From Wolbachia endosymbiont (group B) of Parapoynx stratiotata (GTDB taxonomy: Bacteria > Pseudomonadota > Alphaproteobacteria > Rickettsiales > Anaplasmataceae), in the NCBI RefSeq assembly GCF_947250635.1, contig NZ_OX366335.1:1481409-1545408 (forward strand): DNA of 64,000 nt, read 5' to 3'. Positions 17,706 to 28,259 of the stretch are shown here, in pieces. The notes under the pieces are model-generated. The model ran no database searches and was not told where the DNA came from. It was given only the letters and a program-made list of their open reading frames with translations. A program made the translations under genes and the position numbers. Numbering within the stretch: the first letter of the stretch is position 1; every line of letters begins with the position of its first letter.

Positions 17706-18521
17706 GTGCTACAGAAATTTTATAGTATCGTTTATTGCCTTTATCGTGCTTTAATTGACACAATTTATAATGATGGAGTGGAGCATGCAGGGTATCTATC
17801 ATTTTTAATCCTGTTATCAATATTTCCTTTTCTTATTGTTTTAATAGCCATGGCATCAACGTTCGCAAATTTCTTAGATCAATACAATGTCGGCTGGGCA
17901 TTTATTATTGATAACATGCCACAGGATATTTTATCATCTTTGATGCCACGTATTAGGGAGATAATATCAGGCCCTCCGCAAAGCTTATTAACCTTGGCAA
18001 TTGTAGGCGCTGTTTGGACTGCCTCATCGACAATTGAAGGATTTAGAACGATATTGAATAAGGCCTATAAAGTTCCGGTTTCATCGCCTTATATATGGAG
18101 AAGGGTGCTCAGTATATTACAATTTTTAGTAATTACGCTTGTTACAACTCTGACTATAGTATTTTTTACATTAGTGCCAATGTTAATTGATTTTTCTTAC
18201 CAAGGGCTAAGTTATACTAGATATTTACTTATTGAGTTTGTGCTTTTTACTATAGTATCTTGGCTATATTTCACATTGCCAAACATAAAACAAAACTTAT
18301 CAGACGTATTTCCCGGATCTTGTGTAGCTGTTATTCTTTGGACGATCTCTGCTTCAGCTTTCAAGCAATATTTAAAAGCTTCCTTTGACCAACTGAATTT
18401 GATATATGGAAGTTTAGGCGGTGTGGTGATGTCGTTGCTATTTTTTTATGTGCTAAGTTTGATTTTTATATATGGAGCAAAATTTAATTTTCAGCTAAAA
18501 TATTTCAATGAATCTTGCTAA
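17706..18521 (+). CDS. YihY/BrkB-family inner-membrane protein
   Basis: A 271-residue protein read from a GTG start at 17706. The family features are present: an N-terminal helix with HAGYLSFLILLSIFPFLIVL, the region IVGAVWTASSTIEGFRTILN, and several further membrane segments ending YGSLGGVVMSLLFFYVLSLI. Molecular function is unresolved for the family (formerly mislabelled ribonuclease BN). Its stop overlaps the region before the SDR gene, suggesting a two-gene unit. Confidence 0.88.
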   Translation: MLQKFYSIVYCLYRALIDTIYNDGVEHAGYLSFLILLSIFPFLIVLIAMASTFANFLDQYNVGWAFIIDNMPQDILSSLMPRIREIISGPPQSLLTLAIVGAVWTASSTIEGFRTILNKAYKVPVSSPYIWRRVLSILQFLVITLVTTLTIVFFTLVPMLIDFSYQGLSYTRYLLIEFVLFTIVSWLYFTLPNIKQNLSDVFPGSCVAVILWTISASAFKQYLKASFDQLNLIYGSLGGVVMSLLFFYVLSLIFIYGAKFNFQLKYFNESC

Positions 18522-18531
18522 AGAGAAAGAA

Positions 18532-19272
18532 ATGGGTAAGTTAGAAGGTAAAATAGCTTTAATTACCGGGGCTTCAGGTGGAATAGGCTCTTCTGTTGCA
18601 AAAAGATTTGTAAAAGAAGGTGCATGTGTGATTCTAATTTCCAGATCTCTTGATAATCTCAAGCCATTGTATAACGAAATTGAAGAGCTTAAAGAAGGCT
18701 CTGTGAAACTAATTCAGCTTGATCTTTTAGACTTTGAAAACGTAGAAAAACTGGCAAATATGATAGAAAGCCCAAAATTATCAGAATCTGGAACACTTGA
18801 TATACTGATTACATGCACTGAAATTTTAGGTAAGTTGAGCTCTGTTCATGATTGTGAGCTTGAAGATCTACAGAACGTAATGAATACAAATTTTACTGCC
18901 AGTTGGTACTTGCTAAAAAATTTGGGTCCAATACTAAAAAAGTCTAATGCTGGAAGAGCGATATTCATGACCTCAGAGATAACACTTTCTCCTTCCTCTT
19001 ATCCATATTGGGTACCATATGCTGCAAGTAAGGCTGCACTAGAAGCAATGGTGAAGATATATGCATCTGAGACAAAACATACGAACTTATGCATAAATGC
19101 CGTGTATTCGGAAGGGCCTATCGATAGTGAAATGTATAAGCAAGCATTTTCGGGAAAAGATATATCTGAATTGGTGCCACCTGATAAACTGACAGACAAA
19201 TTTGTGGAACTTGCTTCTGAAGATTGTAGCATATCAGGACAAATCTTGCCACTTAGCAAATCTCCCGAGTAA
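18532..19272 (+). CDS. Short-chain dehydrogenase/reductase
   Basis: I chose the ATG at 18532 because the protein then begins MGKLEGKIALITGASGGIGS, the classical SDR start, with AAAGAGA just upstream. An in-frame ATG at 18508 overlaps yihY. The 246-residue protein has the TGxxxGxG cofactor loop near the N-terminus and the catalytic Tyr-Lys in VPYAASKAALEAM, preceded by the SDR serine in MTSEITLSPSS. The NNAG-type motif is altered (ITCTEIL), and the substrate is unknown. Confidence 0.87.
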   Translation: MGKLEGKIALITGASGGIGSSVAKRFVKEGACVILISRSLDNLKPLYNEIEELKEGSVKLIQLDLLDFENVEKLANMIESPKLSESGTLDILITCTEILGKLSSVHDCELEDLQNVMNTNFTASWYLLKNLGPILKKSNAGRAIFMTSEITLSPSSYPYWVPYAASKAALEAMVKIYASETKHTNLCINAVYSEGPIDSEMYKQAFSGKDISELVPPDKLTDKFVELASEDCSISGQILPLSKSPE

Positions 19273-19388
19273 ATTACCATAGTATCTGCAAAGATACCGT
19301 TAAGCCTAAAGGTAGTTAGGTTTAATAAAAATTCACATACACAGGAAAGATTGGTAACATTATTTGAGTCGAGACTATTATTGTAATT

Positions 19389-22300
19389 ATGCCAAAACGC
19401 ACAGATATAGAATCTATATTAGTAATAGGAGCAGGCCCAATAGTTATAGGTCAGGCATGCGAGTTTGATTATTCTGGAACGCAAAGCTGTAAAGTATTAA
19501 AAAGTGAAGGTTATAAAGTTATTTTAGTTAACTCCAACCCCGCAACTATAATGACAGATCCTGAATTCTCTGATGCAACTTATATTGAGCCGGTGCTACC
19601 TGAAATCATAGAGAAAATTATAATTAAGGAGAGGCCAGACGCAATATTACCAACAATGGGAGGGCAAACAGCACTTAATTGTGCAATAAAACTTGCAGAT
19701 GATGGAGTGTTAGACAAATACAACGTAGAATTAATAGGAGTAAATAGAGAAGCAATAAAAAAAGCAGAGGATAGAGAGTTATTCCGTAAGTCCATGGATA
19801 GAATAGGACTGAAATACCCCAAAAGTATCATTATAAAAAATCAAGAACAAATAAAAGAGGCTTTGGACTACATTGGATTACCAGCAATCATCCGCTCATC
19901 ATTCACCCTTGGTGGTGCAGGTAGCGGCATAGCATACAATAAAGAGGAGTTTTTCAATATTGCAGAAAGTGCTCTCAAAATTTCGCCAATAAATGAAGTT
20001 CAGATAGATGAATCAATTATCGGCTGGAAAGAATATGAAATGGAAGTTATCTGTGATTGTAAAGATAACTGCATAATAGTCTGTTCGATAGAAAATATTG
20101 ATCCAATGGGAGTGCACACCGGAGATAGTATCACGGTTGCTCCTGCTTTGACTCTGCGTGACGTAGAATACCAACAGATGAGAAATGCATCTATAGCAGT
20201 GCTAAGAGAAATTGATGTTAGTGCCGGTGGTGCAAATGTTCAGTTTGCAGTGAATCCTAAAGAAGATGGAAGCCTCGTTGTGATTGAAATGAATCCAAGG
20301 GTTTCTCGCTCTTCTGCACTTGCTTCAAAAGCAACAGGTTATCCTATTGCAAAAGTTGTAACTAAACTTGCTATCGGCTATTCACTCGATGAGATACGTA
20401 ATGATTGCGCTCCAGTTATACCTGCTGCATTTGAACCAGTGATTGATTATATCGTCACTAAAATTCCTCGTTTTGAATTTGAGAAGTTTAAGGGGACGAA
20501 TTGTGAACTATCAACTTCCATGAAATCGGTGGGGGAAGTGATGTCTATAGGCCGCACTTTTAATGAGTCACTGCAGAAAGCTTTTCGTTCACTTGAAACT
20601 GGTCTTACAGGACTTGATGAAGTATTTCCTGAGAACATTGATATTGATCACGTAAAATCTCAATTAGCAAAATTGCTACCAAACAGATTACTGATTGCTG
20701 CTGACGCAATGCGTCACGGAATTAGCATAGAAGAAATAAATTCGATTACAGGATATGACTTATGGTCTTTGCAGAATATACAGCAAATTATATTAGCTGA
20801 ACAAAAAATCAAGGAAAACGGCCTTCCTGAGACTGCATATGAAATGTTAGAGCTGAAAAAAATGGGGTTTTCAGATGCAAGATTGGCAAAATTAAGCAAT
20901 AAGAAAGTAGAGCAGATTGAAGCAATGAGAAAAAAATTTGGTGTTAATCCAGTTTATAAACGTGTAGATACTTGTGCAGCTGAATTTGAATCGAGCACTG
21001 CTTATATGTATGGCTGCTATGAGGGTGATGTTGAAAATAAAACGGAATGTGAGGCGAATATTTCGGATCGAAAAAAAGTTGTCATTTTAGGAAGTGGTCC
21101 AAATCGAATTGGTCAAGGTATTGAGTTTGATTATGCATGCGTACATGCAGCTTCTGCCGCCAAAGAAATGGGGTATGAAACAATAATGATTAACTGTAAT
21201 CCGGAAACCGTTTCAACTGATTATGATACCGCTGATCGTTTATATTTTGCCCCACTGATTGCAGAGGATGTGCTTGAAATACTAGGCAAAGAGCAAGAAA
21301 ATGGCACACTGGTTGGTGTAATAGTTCAAATAGGTGGTCAAACACCTTTAAAGTTAGCCAAAGTGCTTAACGAGAGAGGTTTCAAAATTCTGGGAACTTC
21401 GTTTGATTCTATTGACCTTGCAGAAGATCGCATGAGATTTAAAAACCTTGCTTTGCAACTTAATTTAAAACAACCTGAAAGTTCTATCTGCCATTCAGTA
21501 AAAGAAGCGTTAACCAACGCAGAAAAGGTGGGGTTTCCACTAGTAGTTAGGCCATCATATGTCCTCGGCGGTCAGTCTATGTCGATTAGACACGATACTC
21601 AGAGCTTTAAAGAGTATGTCTTGAATCAAACCAAAATTTTTGAACACGGGTCACTGCTTCTTGATAAATTTTTAGTCAATGCAGTTGAGGTTGACGTTGA
21701 TGCTGTATGTGATGGGAAAAAAGTTTTCATTGCAGCGGTCATGGAGCACATTGAAGAAGCTGGTATCCACTCTGGCGATTCAACATGCTCAATACCGACA
21801 AATACATTGAGTGACGAAGTAATAAAAGAGATCGAGCTCCAAACTGAAAGAATAGCTCTTGCACTAGAAGTGAAAGGTCTGATAAACATTCAGTTTGCTG
21901 TTCAAGAGAGTGATGTATACATACTTGAAGTGAATTTAAGGGCTAGCCGTACAGTTCCTTTTATTTCCAAGGTAATCAATATTCCTATTGCAAAGCTTGC
22001 CACTCAGGTTATTTTGGGTAAAAAATTGAATCAGGAAAACAAGCCTTTCAATCATTTTGCAGTTAAAGCTGCTGTTTTTCCATTTACGCGTTTTTCGGGA
22101 ATTGACACTTTACTTGGTCCTGAAATGAAATCAACAGGAGAAGTGATGGGAATTGACTTATCTTTCGGAGCTGCACTTGCAAAAGTGCACATGGCTGCAG
22201 GATACAAGTTACCAACAGAAGGAACGGCTCTGGTTTCAGTAAAAGATGATGATAAAGAGTATATATTGCCTGTTGTACGAATGTTGAAAGAACTGAGTTT

Positions 22301-22616
22301 TGAAATATATGCCACCAAAGGCACAGCTTTGCATCTGAACAATAACGGCATTGCTGCAAAAGCTGTAAATAAAGTGAGAGAAGGCAGACCCCACATAGTT
22401 GATATGCTCAAAGATGGAAAAATAAATCTAGTAATCAATACTTCAAAAGGTGTGAAATCAGTCTCAGATAGCAAGGGTATCAGGAGAACTGCTATTTTGC
22501 AAAATATAGCTTATAGCACCACAGCTTCTGGGAGTAAAGCGTTAGCGCTTGCAATTCAATATGTAAAGAATAGCAAATTGGAAGTGAAATCATTACAGCA
22601 GATACAAAATGTTTAA
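19389..22616 (+). CDS. carB: Carbamoyl-phosphate synthase large chain
   Basis: A 1,075-residue full-length CarB. Two homologous ATP-grasp halves are visible: [20 protein letters not shown] at the start, and [20 protein letters not shown] at about residue 560. An oligomerisation domain lies between ([20 protein letters not shown]). The C-terminal allosteric MGS domain begins near residue 935. It makes carbamoyl phosphate from ammonia (delivered by CarA), bicarbonate and ATP for pyrimidine and arginine synthesis. carA is not adjacent here. Confidence 0.97.
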   Translation: MPKRTDIESILVIGAGPIVIGQACEFDYSGTQSCKVLKSEGYKVILVNSNPATIMTDPEFSDATYIEPVLPEIIEKIIIKERPDAILPTMGGQTALNCAIKLADDGVLDKYNVELIGVNREAIKKAEDRELFRKSMDRIGLKYPKSIIIKNQEQIKEALDYIGLPAIIRSSFTLGGAGSGIAYNKEEFFNIAESALKISPINEVQIDESIIGWKEYEMEVICDCKDNCIIVCSIENIDPMGVHTGDSITVAPALTLRDVEYQQMRNASIAVLREIDVSAGGANVQFAVNPKEDGSLVVIEMNPRVSRSSALASKATGYPIAKVVTKLAIGYSLDEIRNDCAPVIPAAFEPVIDYIVTKIPRFEFEKFKGTNCELSTSMKSVGEVMSIGRTFNESLQKAFRSLETGLTGLDEVFPENIDIDHVKSQLAKLLPNRLLIAADAMRHGISIEEINSITGYDLWSLQNIQQIILAEQKIKENGLPETAYEMLELKKMGFSDARLAKLSNKKVEQIEAMRKKFGVNPVYKRVDTCAAEFESSTAYMYGCYEGDVENKTECEANISDRKKVVILGSGPNRIGQGIEFDYACVHAASAAKEMGYETIMINCNPETVSTDYDTADRLYFAPLIAEDVLEILGKEQENGTLVGVIVQIGGQTPLKLAKVLNERGFKILGTSFDSIDLAEDRMRFKNLALQLNLKQPESSICHSVKEALTNAEKVGFPLVVRPSYVLGGQSMSIRHDTQSFKEYVLNQTKIFEHGSLLLDKFLVNAVEVDVDAVCDGKKVFIAAVMEHIEEAGIHSGDSTCSIPTNTLSDEVIKEIELQTERIALALEVKGLINIQFAVQESDVYILEVNLRASRTVPFISKVINIPIAKLATQVILGKKLNQENKPFNHFAVKAAVFPFTRFSGIDTLLGPEMKSTGEVMGIDLSFGAALAKVHMAAGYKLPTEGTALVSVKDDDKEYILPVVRMLKELSFEIYATKGTALHLNNNGIAAKAVNKVREGRPHIVDMLKDGKINLVINTSKGVKSVSDSKGIRRTAILQNIAYSTTASGSKALALAIQYVKNSKLEVKSLQQIQNV

Positions 22617-22887
22617 ATATCAAGACTATAATAAATTATTACTTATTTCAAAATGAGGATCGTGTAAGCTAAGGCGAGAGAAATTTAATTAAAGGATTTT
22701 TGTGTCAGTATCAATATATAACTGCCTTGAGCGTTTGTTGAAAGGCTTTGTACTAATTTTCTTGATTCAAACAATATGCTAGACTTTAACTTAAAAATCT
22801 TTGTAAGTGATCACGACTGAAAGGTATTTTCATGCATTTTTTACCTGAGTGCAATAAGTGTAGTTCATTGAGTTTCCAAAATTGATA
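22617..22887. other. Non-coding spacer carB-dgkA
   Basis: About 270 bp without a convincing gene or hairpin. I see no clear promoter, although AT-rich stretches precede dgkA. Confidence 0.5.
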
Positions 22888-23235
22888 ATGAAGAAAAGCA
22901 TTACTCGTCTAATAAAAGCAATTCAATACTCCTGTGAAGGAATAAAATCAGCTTTTGTATCAGAAGTTGCGTTTAGACAGGAGTTACTGCTTTTTATAAT
23001 ATGTGTTTCAACTTTGTTTGTTTTAGATGTAAGTAATTTAGAACGTGCAGTAATGGTAAGTAGCCTATTTTTGGTGTTAATTGTAGAAATTATTAACACT
23101 GCTTTTGAAACAACAATTGAGCGTATTTCCAGTGAACAACATATACTTTCAAAAAAAGTGAAAGATCTAGGTAGTGCAGCAGTTTTTCTCTCATTAATTA
23201 ATTTCTTGATAACATGGATGATAATATTGATATGA
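22888..23235 (+). CDS. dgkA: Diacylglycerol kinase DgkA
   Basis: A 115-residue membrane kinase read from the ATG at 22888; an in-frame TTG at 22882 is less likely. It has an amphipathic N-terminus with ALQY-like AIQYSCEGIKSAF, three hydrophobic segments, and the catalytic signature EIINTAFETTIERISSEQHI followed by KVKDLGSAAVFLSLI. It phosphorylates diacylglycerol to phosphatidic acid in the inner membrane, recycling lipid. It is convergent with the pseudouridine synthase gene; the stops are 6 bp apart. Confidence 0.93.
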   Translation: MKKSITRLIKAIQYSCEGIKSAFVSEVAFRQELLLFIICVSTLFVLDVSNLERAVMVSSLFLVLIVEIINTAFETTIERISSEQHILSKKVKDLGSAAVFLSLINFLITWMIILI

Positions 23236-23241
23236 ATGTTG

Positions 23242-24189
23242 TTAAGATATATTTTCAAATTCACCGATTAAGACTTGCATGTCTTGTGGTAAATCAGAAA
23301 CAAATTCTATATATTCTTTACTTTTTGGATGATATAAGCCTAGCGTGTGAGCATGTAGTGCCTGTCTATTGAAATTACGGATAAAGTCAGAGTTTTTAGC
23401 ATGTTTTTCACTTTTACTACTATTTTTTCCGTAAACTTGATCACCAACTACAGAATGTCCTATGTGGCTCATGTGTACTCGAATTTGGTGTGTTCTGCCT
23501 GTCTCTAAAGTACATTTAACCAGGCTTGCTTGCCCTATAATTTTCTTCACTGAATAATGAGTGATTGCTAATTTACCTGCTGTTTTTGTGACACACATCA
23601 TTTCTTTATTACTGCGTTTTGGAGCAATATGGGTTTTTACTGTTCCTTGCAGATTAGGTAATGCTCCCCAAATTACTGCTAAGTATTCCCGTTTTATTTT
23701 ACGATTTGATAGCAGTTCAGACAAGAAGCTGTGGGATTGTTCATTTTTTGCAATTACCATGAGTCCACTAGTATCTTTATCAAGCCTGTGAACAATTCCT
23801 GGTCTTGTATTTGTATATGGAATTTTGCCAAGGTGAGCGATCACTGCATTCAGGAGTGTATCATTGTTTGTTCCAGCACCTGGGTGTACTGTTAATCTAC
23901 TTTGTTTACTCAGAACTATAATGTCATCATCTTCATAGACGATATCAAGTTTTATGTCATAATTAGGCTCAATTGATGTGGATATGTCAGGTTGAATGAG
24001 ATGCACCACATACTCTTCACCTGGTTTTACTATGTGATCATTATTAATTATCGGTATACCAAGTAATTTCACCTGCTCATTCTGTATCAATCTTTGCGCT
24101 TTACTGCGAGATATGTTGCATTTTTTAGCTACATAAGTATCTAATCTTAATTTTTTCTCTTCACTACTAATATTTAAAGTCCTGAACAT
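23242..24189 (-). CDS. rluD: RluA/RluD-family 23S rRNA pseudouridine synthase
   Basis: A 315-residue protein with an N-terminal S4 RNA-binding domain (about residues 15-65, RLDTYVAKKCNISRSKAQRL) and the catalytic motif HRLDKDTSG at 134-142 (Asp137). The later GRTHQIRVHMSHIGHSVVGD motif is also present. It isomerises uridines in 23S rRNA. RluD is the likeliest family member, with RluC possible. Its start overlaps the end of the upstream membrane-protein gene by 16 bp. Confidence 0.9.
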   Translation of the reverse strand: MFRTLNISSEEKKLRLDTYVAKKCNISRSKAQRLIQNEQVKLLGIPIINNDHIVKPGEEYVVHLIQPDISTSIEPNYDIKLDIVYEDDDIIVLSKQSRLTVHPGAGTNNDTLLNAVIAHLGKIPYTNTRPGIVHRLDKDTSGLMVIAKNEQSHSFLSELLSNRKIKREYLAVIWGALPNLQGTVKTHIAPKRSNKEMMCVTKTAGKLAITHYSVKKIIGQASLVKCTLETGRTHQIRVHMSHIGHSVVGDQVYGKNSSKSEKHAKNSDFIRNFNRQALHAHTLGLYHPKSKEYIEFVSDLPQDMQVLIGEFENIS

Positions 24190-25997
24190 GCTACTTCAAA
24201 TGCTGCATGAACATCTGGATTCACAAAATCAACTTTTGTACTAGGTTGAATTTGAAGGCCGTCTTGTTTTTTAATGTGGCAAATTGTTTGAGAGCCATCT
24301 TTCCAGTAAATTATTATTTTATTATCAAAATTCCGTAGCGTTAACTCCCTCTTTTCTTCTTTTTTATCTTTTTCTTCTAGCTTAATAGACTCTAATAAAT
24401 AATATAGAAAGCCACTTGCTTTACCGTTAACTTTTTTTCTCCATTCATCCATTTTTTCTTGTTCAGATAATTCTTTTTCCAATTTTGCATTTTCTTGCTC
24501 CAGCTCTTTCATCCTTTTTTTTGATTTTAATAATCTATTTTTTTCTATTGCTTTTTTCTCTTCATCTCGCTGTTTTTCAAGAGAAGTAGCAGTAATACTG
24601 CCTTCACTGCTATTAGGTTCGGTTGATTGAGTTTGTTTATTCTTTAATTCTTCTAGTTCATCTTTTACTTTTTTTAGCTCTTCCTCTAATTTCTTCCTTA
24701 TCTTTTCCGCCTCTTTTTTTTGCTTTTCCAACATATCTATAAACAAAGGATCATCACTAACTGTGCTTTCCCCAGATTTTAAAAAGCCAACAAATCTGCT
24801 TGGTTCAAATCGCTCAACCTTATCTTCAGCGATTTTAATAGCATTATCTAAACTAGAAAAAATACTTTCAATGTTTAGTGAACTTGCTCTTTTTACCAGC
24901 CCTTTAGCTTCACTTAAAATGGGCGAGATTTCCTTGTGCAACTCATCCAAATCTTCTTTGATGTCTTCTCTGACTCTTCGTAGATGAACAAGTGTTTCTT
25001 TAATTTCATCATTTGCAGGCTTTAGAAGCTTATTATCGAGTAGACCTTTAACTTCATCTAACTGCTTATCAAGTGAGTCAACAATTTTATCTGTAAAATC
25101 AGTCAAGTGCTTATCAAGTAATTTTATCAATCGAGATGTAGAATCATTTTCTTCTTCATCTTTTGTCTTTTTTTCCATTACTGATACAACCCCACCTCTT
25201 CTGAATGGAAAGAGAATATCCAAATTGTTAAACTTTTTAACAATATTATGATTATTGTTTATCTCATTGTTTTTTAGCTTGCTGAATGTTATACATATCC
25301 CAACAATAGCAATGATACTAGCCAGTGCAACTATGGCCCATTCCAAATCCTGAATATTGGCAAAGCTCAGTCTATTTTGTATTAACGCACCAACTATAAT
25401 TACAGCACTAATTACATATGGTATGGTAAGAAAAATTGCCTTATTCTTATTCTCTTGTCTTTGATCATCTAATATTTTTTTTTGATTTTCAGAGATTGGC
25501 AAAATTATTGAAAAGCTTGCTTTTTTGTGACTTGTAAAACTTAAATTTGGTTTTATCTCTATTTTTAGAGCATTTTCAGCGATTTCACTCATCTCGTTGT
25601 CTTTGCCACCTCTAATTTTATTATTTATTAATTCCTCTATCAACTTTTCTCCTTCTTTTATCTCCTGCTTATGCATATATCTCATAGCAGAAGAGGCTAC
25701 AAAAGTTGTTAAAAGAATAATAGAAACCAAAGTGTAAATTGGCATGAATGTTGGGTTAAAAATATCTGTAATAAACCTTAGATCATTATGGGTTATTATT
25801 ATTGCAGCTACATAAGCCAAAGAAAATTGAAGCCAAATATTTACAGTCGCTATGGGTAGAGTGTTACTTACAGAATATTTCTTTGTTGCACGCCATAACC
25901 TAGGAAAAAAACCAATAGCATCATCTATTTTGGCAAAATTATGATCTACTTTAACATTGAAAGGATTTGTTGTATCTAAAGGCATAAATTTCCTCAC
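24174..25997 (-). CDS. Large membrane-anchored coiled-coil protein, unknown
   Basis: A 607-residue protein I do not recognise. It has four hydrophobic segments in two pairs: about 47-70 and 82-105, then about 193-212 and 222-243. A long hydrophilic region follows with helical, heptad-like stretches: about 285-350 (DKHLTDFTDKIVDSLDKQLD) and about 420-530, very rich in Glu and Lys. The C-terminal 70 residues form a small beta-like domain (IIYWKDGSQTICHIKKQDGL). It overlaps the rluD-like gene and follows comEC with a 33-bp gap, so all three may share a transcript. Confidence 0.7.
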   Translation of the reverse strand: MRKFMPLDTTNPFNVKVDHNFAKIDDAIGFFPRLWRATKKYSVSNTLPIATVNIWLQFSLAYVAAIIITHNDLRFITDIFNPTFMPIYTLVSIILLTTFVASSAMRYMHKQEIKEGEKLIEELINNKIRGGKDNEMSEIAENALKIEIKPNLSFTSHKKASFSIILPISENQKKILDDQRQENKNKAIFLTIPYVISAVIIVGALIQNRLSFANIQDLEWAIVALASIIAIVGICITFSKLKNNEINNNHNIVKKFNNLDILFPFRRGGVVSVMEKKTKDEEENDSTSRLIKLLDKHLTDFTDKIVDSLDKQLDEVKGLLDNKLLKPANDEIKETLVHLRRVREDIKEDLDELHKEISPILSEAKGLVKRASSLNIESIFSSLDNAIKIAEDKVERFEPSRFVGFLKSGESTVSDDPLFIDMLEKQKKEAEKIRKKLEEELKKVKDELEELKNKQTQSTEPNSSEGSITATSLEKQRDEEKKAIEKNRLLKSKKRMKELEQENAKLEKELSEQEKMDEWRKKVNGKASGFLYYLLESIKLEEKDKKEEKRELTLRNFDNKIIIYWKDGSQTICHIKKQDGLQIQPSTKVDFVNPDVHAAFEVACSGL

Positions 25998-26030
25998 ATC
26001 CTAATTAAGTAATTATATATAAATGATACT

Positions 26031-28055
26031 TTAAAAACAAGTTTTTGGCTTATGCCAAGGACGATTAGAACGCACTTTACTAACCTTTATACCACTATCT
26101 GTTAGCCAAACAGAGTGTGTGCCATATGCCTCTAAGTCAGCGTATTTGATGATTTTAGTATTGCAAGCTGGATAGTTAAACTTGCTTAACTGAATTACTA
26201 GATCGACATTGTTACAATTTTCTAAAATATCTTCTCTTTTGTGAGCTAGCAACACTGATTTATTATTTCCTTTATTATATATACAGCCATAATCATTACA
26301 TTTTAGCCTTTTGTTTGAATTACTGAATTTAGTATGATTCACAATTTGATTCTGCCCGTTTTGCTTTGCCCACGTTTTGACAACAAAATTTCTGTTTTTT
26401 CTAGTAAGGGAATATAGTAAATTGTCATCTTCTTTTACAGCAAGATTATCAGCACTGACTAGAATGTCAGGAGTTGTATACATAGCGCTAGAGAAAATAC
26501 CTAGCACAATAAAGAAAATTCCAAAGAAACGCCAATTCCTTTCCCACAAGCATAACCATAATAGCCCAAGCGTTATTATAATAATTAATGAGGCAGGAAA
26601 AGTGCGAATAGGAACAACCAAATACTGAAGACTGGCAATTGCGTTTGTTATATATAAAACGCTGTCAATTGGGCGTTCCATGAGAGGCGTTATAATCCAC
26701 TGAGTACCTAAAGGAATCAATAAAACATAAATTATTCCAAGTGGAATAATAATGAGTGTAACTATTGGTATAGCAATCAAATTTGTGATAATGCTGCTGA
26801 TTGAAAAATAGTTAAAATTATATATTGTATATGGAACTGTTGCTAAACTTGCTATTATTGAGCTGATCATTATCGACACAAAATATTTTATTATTTTTAT
26901 TTTGAATAACTTATTAGCATTGATCTGATAGCTTGCAACTAGTGCCAAAACAGCAGAAAATGACATTTGAAAACCTGGCTTTAAGATTGCTTCTGGCTCC
27001 ACTATGAGTATCACCGAAGCAGCAAACGCAATTGCTATTAATCCTCGATATTTCCTTTCTATGATTATTGCAACAAGTACCAAGATCACCATGATGTAGG
27101 CACGCTGAGCAGAAATTTGCATACCGGTAATCAACAAATAAAAGGTAGTTGGCAAGATAGTAAAGAATGCAGATATTTTTTTAGTGTTATATTTAAGAGT
27201 CAAAGTTTCAGATATTGCAAATAAATTACGGAATACTATAAAAAATAGACCAGCAACAAACGATAAATGTAAACCAGATATAGCGAATAAATGTGCTATA
27301 CCTGAATCTCGTATCGCATTCATAGTTTTTTGATCTATCCCGTCTTTTTTGCCAATTAATAATGCAGAGATTATGTCCGCGTGTGGCTTTTTGGTATTTT
27401 GCTGTAGGTTTTCATAGATATATTGACGGAAAGATTCTATATACTCTTGAAATTTTCTTGCTTCAGCCTTTTTGTACAGGACTATTTTGCTTGTTGCAAA
27501 GCCTGTTGCACTTATTTTCTGATAATATACTATTCTTGCAAAATCATATGCATATTCCGAAGGCGCAATTTTTGGAGGAAAGAGTTTTGCTGATAATTTT
27601 ACTTGATCCCCTATTTTAATGCCTTCTTCCGCTTTGGTTCTAACTGATATTCTGATGCTATCTAACTTAAACTTCGTGTTTTTTATTTCATAAAGCAAAA
27701 ATTGCTCATACGAGCCCTTGTTATTAATATCCTTCACTGTAGCAACAATATCTTTCACATACCTTTCCTTATCAAGAATGTGAGTATTAACTGAATCTGT
27801 TCTGAATTTGCTGGCTGTAAATCCTATGAGCACTGCAATTAAAGAAATGCATAATATTGCGTATTTCCTGTATAATATTGCAGTCAGAATTAGTATAGGT
27901 GAAAGCAAGAGAAAAATAGATATAGTGAAAGCACAGCTTGGTTCAAAATTTAATGAGAAATAGGTTAAAATTCCTGCACACTGAAAAACAGGGAACCACA
28001 ATATCAAGTTATATTTTTCATTGCACAGATTGTTATGTATATAATTTACTATCAT
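26031..28055 (-). CDS. comEC: ComEC/Rec2-family competence membrane protein
   Basis: A 674-residue multispanning protein with the ComEC core motif HLFAISGLHLSFVAGL at residues 255-270, and the downstream ITGMQISAQRAYIMVILVLV stretch. An N-terminal DUF4131-like region lies at about 20-170. The C-terminal part is short and lacks an obvious metallo-beta-lactamase HxHxDH site, as in many alphaproteobacterial versions. ComEC forms the inner-membrane channel for DNA uptake in competent bacteria; its role in an obligate endosymbiont is unclear. Confidence 0.9.
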   Translation of the reverse strand: MIVNYIHNNLCNEKYNLILWFPVFQCAGILTYFSLNFEPSCAFTISIFLLLSPILILTAILYRKYAILCISLIAVLIGFTASKFRTDSVNTHILDKERYVKDIVATVKDINNKGSYEQFLLYEIKNTKFKLDSIRISVRTKAEEGIKIGDQVKLSAKLFPPKIAPSEYAYDFARIVYYQKISATGFATSKIVLYKKAEARKFQEYIESFRQYIYENLQQNTKKPHADIISALLIGKKDGIDQKTMNAIRDSGIAHLFAISGLHLSFVAGLFFIVFRNLFAISETLTLKYNTKKISAFFTILPTTFYLLITGMQISAQRAYIMVILVLVAIIIERKYRGLIAIAFAASVILIVEPEAILKPGFQMSFSAVLALVASYQINANKLFKIKIIKYFVSIMISSIIASLATVPYTIYNFNYFSISSIITNLIAIPIVTLIIIPLGIIYVLLIPLGTQWIITPLMERPIDSVLYITNAIASLQYLVVPIRTFPASLIIIITLGLLWLCLWERNWRFFGIFFIVLGIFSSAMYTTPDILVSADNLAVKEDDNLLYSLTRKNRNFVVKTWAKQNGQNQIVNHTKFSNSNKRLKCNDYGCIYNKGNNKSVLLAHKREDILENCNNVDLVIQLSKFNYPACNTKIIKYADLEAYGTHSVWLTDSGIKVSKVRSNRPWHKPKTCF

Positions 28056-28151
28056 GTTAAGAAAGGTTAATAGATATATAAATATATGTAATAGTGTGAT
28101 TTTATTCTTTTATTTATTATTATTACGCATATAATAATAAATAAGCAACGA

Positions 28152-28228
<77 letters not shown>

Positions 28229-28259
28229 TCTTTCAATTGTACAAACATCGATTTCGGAT

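Noticed and set aside
22052..22474. Long open frames opposite carB, mnmE, nuoF and tldD
   Set aside because: They mirror the codon pattern of the real genes, lack ribosome sites and show no domain sense.
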